From: Hirsutella rhossiliensis
Lineage: Eukaryota; Ascomycota; Sordariomycetes; Hypocreales; Ophiocordycipitaceae
Direction of reading: 5' to 3'
Length of the DNA stretch: 64,000 bases
Assembly (NCBI RefSeq): GCF_020360975.1
Contig: NW_025408667.1
Span: forward strand, 868,001 to 932,000
Part shown: positions 57,247-64,000 of the stretch, one piece after another
Position numbering within the stretch: the stretch's first letter is position 1
How the letters are laid out: every line of letters starts with the position of its first letter
The notes under the pieces: generated by a model
The model's input: only the letters and a program-made list of their open reading frames with translations
Databases searched by the model: none
Told to the model about the DNA's origin: nothing
Translations under genes and position numbers: made by a program

Positions 57247-59601
57247 CTAATGCTCGCAGAAACTCCATTGCACTTCCTTCAGGTTATTCTCCGTCTTCTC
57301 CTGCAAGACTGTGCGCTCGACCATGAGCTGCTCGCGGATGCGCTTCGCCTCGGGGTCGCCCATACAGACGTCGACGTTCTGGACAATCATCTCCCTTACC
57401 TCGGCCGGCAGCCTCGAGTCCTTGCGGACCTGCTCGGCGCCGGGCCACCAATCTCGCTGCTGAGGCGGCACGTTGGCCGTGGAGATGACGGAAATGGCCG
57501 GATCGACGAGAAATAGGGCGAGGATCTTTCGATGGCCCGGCCGGGTCCGATCGGCGAGGGAAAACGGCTCAACACGGTGCTGAAACAGGTTGGGGAAGAA
57601 GATGGCACGCCCGGGGCGCGTGAGGACGCTGCCTACGTCCTGGAGTGTGCCCAGGCCACTGCGTATGGCAAAGGCACGCTCGATAGACCTGTCGTCATTT
57701 TGCATGTACCCGAGAGTCTGGCCCAGGTTTTCGGCGTTGGCCGCCGTGCGGAAAGCGAGCCGGGACTCGGTGATGTTGTCGCTGTCGTAGTAAAAGAGAG
57801 CCGTGGCGCAGATGTGCTCGTTGAGCTGGCCTTCGATGTGCCACGAGCCGCCCTTGTAAGAGGGCTTCTCTGGAGTCAGGTGGATATTGGCCAGTTTGGC
57901 AATGACTTGGATGCGCGATGCGCCATTGAAAAACCCGGACGACTTGACGTCGCCAGCCGTCAGGTGGAAAAAGCGTGATGGCCTGCCGGGGTCATCCCCT
58001 CTGTCGCTGTCGTTGTCCGTATCCTCTTTCTCGCCATTGGAGTCCTCCTTTTTCTCTTCCTCGCCATCGTTGCTTTCTTCTTCTTCTTCGTCCTCGTCCT
58101 CGTCGGTCTCCTCATGCTCGTCTTCCTCCTCGCTCCCCTCATCTTGCCAGCGTCCATCGAGCGTCAGATGCTCATCTTCGCCTTCTCGGCTCACATTCAC
58201 GGCAGAGTCAACGACGCCCTCGCCCTCGCGGCTCTTTTGCTTCTTATTGTCGATTCTCGCATCCGGGATCGGCACATTACGGCCGACTCCCCACGTCATC
58301 AGTCGCTGGACCCTGAACTCTCTGACCCAGCGGTATACAATGTCCCATGCCGGCAGAGCCTTCTCGATGAAGCCATTGATGATGAGATATAGATCGGCGT
58401 GCTCGACCGGGTGCAAGTTGTTGATATAGCTCTCGATCTTGGCACTTCCGTCCTCACCTAGAACTACATCGCATGGGAGCCACTGGAAACGCGACGAGAG
58501 TGAGGGGATTTTCTCTGTGCCCCAGTACTTTGAGACTGTAACTTCAGACTCGTCCGGCTCGGGAACGACAAAGCCACGCCCGTAGTGGTCGAGGCAATCC
58601 TCGATGCCAATGCGTTGGTGACGGAGGATGCGAGACCTGCCGTAGACTAGAGGCCACAGGGAGGGGTGGACTAGATCCAGCACTTTCTCGTGGCTACCAG
58701 GGTGCCAGTCCTTGCGGTCTTCGGGGACATTCTCCAGGGGCGCAACGGCCGCCTTGAGGCGCTCGACCAGATCTTGGGGGAAGAGCCGATCCGACTTGAC
58801 GACACAAGCCGAGTAGTCGAGGACGGGGATGAGCCCCGTTTGTTGGTATAAGTCGGCCTTTTTACGAAGTTCTTCCATGCACTGAAGAAGAGTGAGCGAT
58901 TTTGCTGCATATCTGGGTGTCAACGGAAGCAAGTTCTCTTACTCACAGCATCGGCCATGGCTGGCGTAAAGTCGGCGTGCCTGCGATATGCGCGCCAATC
59001 CAGTTGGCACGCCTCCTTCTTCCAGTTGGCGGCGATTATGGGATCCCGGACCTTGCGCCACCACTCGGGCTTGTTTGTAATGTCCTCGATGAGCTTGAGC
59101 ATGCACACCTCGCGGATGAGAAGTGTCCTGGCAGCCCAGTTCTGGTCCCCGTCTCCCACAAGAACTGGGAAGCGCTTCCGGTAGCTGGGCATGAAGGCTA
59201 TAGACAGGCCATAGCCGGGGAGCCTCAATGGGTCGCTACTGGTAGGGTTCGGTTGCGGCTGCGACTCCGAGTCTGGTTCTGGAGCCGACGCCTTCTGATG
59301 AACGAGTGAGCACTAAAGTTCGCACACGCGCAATGCCCGCAGAGACGGGCTCCTAGTCCCTCATGGATCATGGTTGAGAGCTACATACCCAAGGCTCCTC
59401 CATTATAAACGTGGCCACGCCGAGTGCCGAGTCGATGAGCGGCCCAGCCTGAGCCAGGGGGATGGTGATGCCAAAGGTGGTATACAGGTGGTGAATGGCG
59501 CTGGCCTTGGTCGGTCTTTCGTCCTGACTGCGAACCCACTGCTTGAACTGCTCCTGCTGGGCGTTATCCAGATGACCAAGGCCAAAGTCGACAAAGTCCA
59601 T
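57247..59601 (-). CDS. DUF4246-family protein (probable 2-oxoglutarate/Fe(II) oxygenase fold)
   Basis: Exons are 59601-59389, 59294-58947 and 58881-57247, giving 731 aa. The N-terminal part has LRLPGYGLSIAFMP and WWRKVRDPIIAANWKKEA. The core includes SRFQWLPCDVVL, YINNLHPVEHADLY and GGSWHIEGQLNEHICATAL (possible metal His and acidic residue). Then come DSDNITESRLAFR and FFPNLFQHRVEPFSL followed by RPGHRKILALFLVDP (second His, Arg). This layout is that of the fungal DUF4246 family. The oxygenase assignment is from fold-level resemblance and is inferred. A run of about 50 mostly Glu/Asp residues (genomic about 57990-58140) interrupts the middle. Function in the cell is unknown. Confidence 0.85.
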
Positions 59602-60284
59602 GATGGGCGGGGGAGGGAGGCGGATCGAGACGTCAGGGGCGAGCGACGTGGGCAGCTACGCAAGGGGCAGAGCGTTGGAGCAGTGGTGATCGACAACGAC
59701 GACGACGACGATGACCTTCTCTCCGTCAGTACTTATAGGGAATCACGCGCTTTCAAGCGTGCATCTTTCTGCCTGGCCGTCTCGATGCGAGGACCAGTAG
59801 CCTATCGCCGTCTCGACAGCTCCACTATTCATGCAGTCGCTGCCTAACAAGCTAGGTCGGGCCTGTCGTGAAGACGCTCACGATGGCCTAGTTCGGTCCG
59901 ACGTTTCAGGCGACCGGCGACGCGTAGAGATTGGACCCAAGGCGAGGGAGCGTGAGGAGATGAATTTTCTTCTCCGTTCCTTGGTCCTGCAGAGAGCACG
60001 TGCCCTTGCCTGCCTGATACAACGTGCGGATACGTACCAACCAACGACTCCAGATGCCTCCGAACTTTCGCCACCTTCGAAGAAGCCAAGACCGGTTTGT
60101 CACTGAGAAAGGCAGTCCGTTGATTGTCTCTCAGCATGAGAGGGCTGGCAGAACCTCTATCCAAAACCGGGTAAAAGACCGAAAACGCCTGGCCCGCCAA
60201 CTCCACACGCAACCGATAGCTAGTACATGATACAATACCGAGGGAAAAGGTTCAGAGACAAGGCAAGGAGGCCGACTGTTCAGG
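59602..60284. other. Intergenic, DUF4246 promoter and 3' end of the coiled-coil gene
   Basis: No gene was recognised. A short (GAC)n tract lies at about 59694-59712, just upstream of the DUF4246 start. Confidence 0.4.
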
Positions 60285-62093
60285 CTAAGCCAGGAAGCTG
60301 GCATTAACACCTCGCCTGTCCCGCTTGAGCGGTGAAAACGCAGCTCCCGCAAACGCATTCTTCATGCCGCCGCCGCCACCCAGCTGAAGCCTCGGCTTCT
60401 TGCCAGGCACGAGCACCGGCTTTGCGGGAACCGCGGCCGCCGCCGTCTCGCCGTCCTCGTCGCCGCCTAGCAATGCCCGGCTCGTCGCCCCGAGGAGCTT
60501 CCGCTTCTTCTTCTTGGCATCCCCTTCCGGCCCCTTAGGCGGTGCCTTGCTGGACGCGTTCTCCTGCTCGTCGGCGGGCGGCACCTCCGTCACCGTGCTG
60601 AGAGTCGCTGGTGGTTTCGCTGCCGCCGCGCGCTCCGCCTTTGCAATGACCTTGTTCGCCTCGGCCGGCGAGGCCTCCGCGAGCCCCTTTATCCTCGGCC
60701 TGCCTCGCGGCCTGGGAGGTGCCTTTGGAGCCGCCGCCTTGGAATGGGCTTTGGTCTGCACCTTGCGCTTCGGTGCCGCCTCGGTCTCCGCGGCCAGGTC
60801 TGAGCCGTCGTCCCCAGCCTCGGGTTCGGCGACGGTCTCGGAGGGGCCGGTGCCGTCCCCCTGCTCTGCGAATGTCGAGTCCGGGCCAGCCCCGTCCGAT
60901 GTCTCGTTTGCCGATGCTTCCTCCAAAGACTCGTCCGAGAGATTCTTGGTCCGCTTCAAGAAAGGCGTGATGGAAAAGGTAGACTTTTCGCCAACCACCG
61001 CCTGCTCCGCGCCGCGCTTCTTGGTGACGGGCTGCTTGCTGGCCATGTCTTGGTTGCCCGGTGTTTGGATCGTGATGTCGTCGTAGCTCATCTCCTGCGC
61101 CCGGCGCTTGCGGTTAAGTCCTGATTCGATCGTAACGCTCTTCTTGACGGCGGGTTCCTTGGCGCCTCGTGCGACCGTCTTCTTGGCCCTTTCGAGCTCA
61201 GTCTGGCACGCCTCCAGCCGGCTTCTCGACTCCTTGAGCTCACTCTGCGAGGCCTTGTACTTTGCCTTGAGTGACTCGACCCTCTCCTCTAACCGTTCGC
61301 CGCGGGCCTGGGCCTCGGCGAGCTCTCTGCCAAGCTCTGCCTTTGTCTTTTCCCGCTCCTTGGCGTCAGCGGCGAGCTTCTTCTCGGCCTTTTCTAGCCG
61401 AGATTTGAGCCCTGCCATGGCGGCGTCGTCCTCCTTGAGTTGCGCCCTTTGTCTTGACCGCTTCTCATTCTCGAGCTCCACTTCTAGAGAGTCCAGCTGA
61501 CGCCGGAGATCGTTCTTTTCTGCAACCATGGCCTGGTAGTTGGACAGCTGAGACTTGAGGTGCTCCATCTCGGGTCGCAGTCGTTCCAGTTCCCGCGTGA
61601 GGGCAAATTTCTCCTGGATAGCTTTACTCGTGTCCTGCATCGAGCCGCTTAGAGAGTCGACCTCGGCCTATATTTTGCGTCAACTTAAAACGCTTCGTGT
61701 ATCGTAGCGCGGTGAACGTACCTGAAGGTTAGCCAGCTCAATGTCGCGCTTCTTCATCTGTATCTCTTGCGCACACGCTGCCTTTTTGCTTTCACCCAAC
61801 TCGGCGCGCAGGCCGTCGCTTTTCTCGGTGAGGGCGGCAATTATTTCCTCTTTTTGGGAGATTTTAATCTCAAGGGCAGCAGTTTCGTCTCGCGAGGCCA
61901 GCAATTTGACCTGCAGCAGGCGGGACTCCTCATCACGGCCGATCATGTCCGTCTTGCGCATATTCTCGCGGTGCTCCAACTCCAGCTCATGGATACGCGC
62001 CGTTCGCTACAAGCAGTCAACGGACAGCTCATCCAAAGGGTTTTTGATATGTCCAGTAGCACCTACCGACCTGGTCCGGGTACTTGCGCCCAT
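60285..62093 (-). CDS. Coiled-coil protein with basic C-terminus and AT-hook
   Basis: Exons are 62093-62067, 62006-61722 and 61667-60285, giving 564 aa. All introns are phase 0. Residues about 10-290 are a nearly continuous coiled coil (for example RTARIHELELEHRENMRK and LKAKYKASQSELKESRSRLE). The remainder is charged and disordered, with a conserved-looking STFSITPFLKRT, an AT-hook (PRPRGRPRIKG), Lys-rich nuclear signals (KKKKRKLL) and a C-terminal FSPLKRDRRG. It is probably a nuclear, DNA-associated or spindle/kinetochore-linked structural protein; this is inferred, and I cannot name the family. It is divergent from OST3, with 696 bp between start codons. Confidence 0.8.
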
Positions 62094-62789
62094 GGCTGCT
62101 GTCCCGGATCGATGGGCAAAGTCGTGTGACGCGGTAAACAATGGCGGTTCGCCGCGAACGCGAAGGATAAAATGCTGCAATCCGCAGAAGAAAAAGAAAT
62201 ATTGCCCTTTTGTCAATCACGATAAATACCGAGCTGTGTTCTCATCGACCATGGGACGCATCATCAAACGCCAGACGGAGGAAGGGGGGGTCTTCATGGA
62301 CCGGGTGATCAGACCGTGTTTTTGCTTGGAAATGCCTGGCGCTGACGAGTGGAGGGGGCAGAGAGTAAACACGCTGCCATATCAGGCCTAGCGCCTCTGT
62401 AGGCAGAAACCGTTATCCGGGCTTCCGCCATAGCAGGCTTTCGCCCGGTTACATAAGGCCTACAGAATGGACCTTGACACCTGTCGGCCTGCCAGCTGCG
62501 AGCCGGGCAGCTGCCGGAATACCTGAGGCCAAGGTATATTTCGTGCCCGCACCATTCGCCCAGGAACCTCATCACCAAGTCACCACCTACCCACCTTCGC
62601 AGCGACTTTTGACGAGTCACCTGGAGACTCTTGGAAGGCCACCTCAGCTTCTACTACTGTACTATTCTCAGCGTGGGTAGCTCCACCAGCTTCACCACTC
62701 ACAACCACCACCATCTGCCTGCGCAGAGAGACGAAACTCGCCAATTGTTGGGCACTCCAGACCAGCCAAGTGAGCGAAGCCGGTCCACG
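62094..62789. promoter_or_regulatory. Divergent promoter region, coiled-coil protein and OST3/OST6
   Basis: 696 bp between two divergent start codons. No TATA element or gene was recognised. Confidence 0.35.
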
Positions 62790-63983
62790 ATGCGCTTCCT
62801 CTCGATTGTCGCTTCGGCGTGCGCGCTCGTGGCGGGCGCCGTGGCCGCGCAAAAGTCTCCGGAGCAGCGCTTCCTCGACTTCCACGGCCGCTTTCAGGCC
62901 GCCGCCGCCCCTGTTGGCCTCGACGATGCCTCGTACAAGGCCCTTACCTCGGCGCCCCGCGACTACAGCGTTGCCGTTCTCCTCACTGCCCTCGGTCCCC
63001 GCTTCGGCTGCCAGCTCTGCCGCGAGTTCCATCCCGAGTGGGATCTCATCGGCCGCAGCTGGGCGAAGGGCGACAAGGCCGGCGAGTCTCGCATGCTCTT
63101 TGGCACTCTCGACTTTGCCGACGGCAGGGACTCGTTTCTCTCGGTACCGTTTGCTCCCTCATTTCTCAGAGACGCCTTGCGAGAGACAGATTGCTAACTT
63201 GACGCTTCTTCTCCTATTCTTTCTAGCTGGGCCTCCAAACTGCCCCCGTCCTCCTCTTTTTCCCTCCCACCCAGGGACCGCACGCCGCGGCCTCCCGTGA
63301 CCCTGTCCGCTACGATTTCACGAGCGGGTTAGTTACCGCTCGACCGCTCAACTTCGTGAGCGTTATACTGACCGATCCCTACCTTAGCCCACCGGCTGCC
63401 GAGCAGGTACATGCTTGGCTAGTTAGACACCTGCCTAACCGCCCGCACCCGGCCCTCAAGCGCCCCGTCAACTACCTGCGCTGGGCCTCTGCCATTACTT
63501 TCCTTTTGGGCATTGGCACGCTGGCCATGACGGCGGGTCCATACCTGCTGCCCATCATCCAGAACCGCAACCTTTGGGCGGCTGGCACTATGATTGCCAT
63601 TCTGCTCTTCGTGAGCGGTCACATGTTCAACCACATCCGCAAGGTGCCCTACGTGGCAGGAGATGGCAAAGGTGGCATCACCTACTTTGCCAGCGGTTTT
63701 CAAACCCAGCTTGGGCTGGAGACTCAGATCATTGCAGCCATCTGTAAGCCCAAATCCTTTCCATTCCAAGGCCATTGTCCATGCTAACTGTGCATCAGAT
63801 GGCTTGCTCACGTTCTGTACCATTGCGCTCGTGACCCGCATCGCACGCATGACCAACCCGCAGTCGCAGCTCGTCGCTGCCCTCGCATGGCTCGTCATCA
63901 TGTTTGTGGCCAACAGCTTCCTTCTCAGCATCTTCCGCATCAAGAACAGCGGCTATCCCTTCTCCCTTCCCCCGTTCATGTGA
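62790..63983 (+). CDS. OST3: Oligosaccharyltransferase subunit OST3/OST6 (thioredoxin-like oxidoreductase)
   Basis: ER-membrane subunit of the N-glycosylation complex; its lumenal thioredoxin-like domain holds substrate cysteines. Exons are 62790-63143, 63227-63743 and 63799-63983, giving 351 aa. There is a signal peptide (residues 1-20) and a lumenal domain with the redox pair C74-x-x-C77 (FGCQLC). Four transmembrane segments follow, starting near YLRWASAITFLLGIG, NLWAAGTMIAILLF, YGLLTFCTIALVTRI and LAWLVIMFVANSFLL. The end SGYPFSLPPFM is typical of the family. The stop is 17 bp from the window edge, so the gene is complete. The symbol does not distinguish OST3 from OST6. Confidence 0.95.
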
Positions 63984-64000
63984 GTCGCTCTTGCCATTTG

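Noticed and set aside
1..64000. CRISPR arrays, bacterial-type operons, tRNA or rRNA genes
   Set aside because: No regularly spaced repeats, no cloverleaf-like T-loop/anticodon patterns noticed, and the genes are eukaryotic with introns.
1..64000. Secondary-metabolite or other multi-gene system
   Set aside because: Neighbouring genes serve unrelated core functions. No polyketide, peptide, terpene or transporter/regulator cluster is present.

Overview
The window is nuclear DNA from a filamentous ascomycete. The evidence is dense, GC-rich, intron-containing genes on both strands, short introns (mostly 50-110 nt) with GT...CTAAC/CTGAC...AG signals, and proteins typical of Pezizomycotina (fimbrin, DUF4246, DDHD phospholipase, SRAP protein, Pol III RPC1). 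Gene content and style look like Sordariomycetes, probably Hypocreales, but I cannot name the species from sequence alone.

Layout. 1-6.2 kb is gene-poor and repeat-derived: a diverged tandem duplication of about 1.3 kb whose second copy is split by a 1,149-bp hAT-like element with an exact 8-bp target duplication. 6.3-9.7 kb holds one large intronless gene for a secreted, cysteine-rich, Ser/Thr/Pro-rich, GPI-anchor-type surface protein. 9.7-12.2 kb is a second gene-poor island with a broken MULE/FAR1-type transposase and AT-rich repeats. From 12.2 kb to the right edge the window is ordinary gene-dense housekeeping chromatin. In order: V-ATPase subunit G (+), CTNNBL1 (-), MIT-domain protein (+), mitochondrial GUF1/LepA (+), phosphoglycerate-mutase-family protein (-), SRAP/HMCES-like protein (+), pyridoxal-reductase-type aldo-keto reductase (+), RNA polymerase III largest subunit (+), DDHD phospholipase (-), RING-H2-like/ankyrin protein (-), fimbrin (+), sterol O-acyltransferase (-), SR-type RRM protein (+), mitochondrial carrier (+), ribosomal protein eL18 (+), mitochondrial rRNA methyltransferase MRM2 (-), a single-pass membrane protein (+), DUF4246 protein (-), an AT-hook coiled-coil protein (-) and oligosaccharyltransferase subunit OST3/OST6 (+).

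How they fit together. There is no biosynthetic cluster and no operon-like system. The genes serve separate core functions: mitochondrial translation (GUF1, MRM2), cytosolic translation (eL18, Pol III), splicing (CTNNBL1, SR protein), membrane lipids (sterol acyltransferase, DDHD lipase), vacuolar acidification, actin bundling, N-glycosylation and abasic-site DNA repair. Gene models were built by joining exons by eye. For every multi-exon gene the exon lengths sum to a multiple of three and the joins restore family motifs. Some start codons remain uncertain, above all that of the DDHD lipase.

The most unusual content is the surface protein with two domains I cannot assign, the nested repeat at 1-5 kb, the broken MULE, two GC-AG introns, very small exons (3, 4 and 9 nt), and a likely missed mitochondrial-targeting 5' exon of the DDHD phospholipase. 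I did not find a convincing undescribed multi-gene system.
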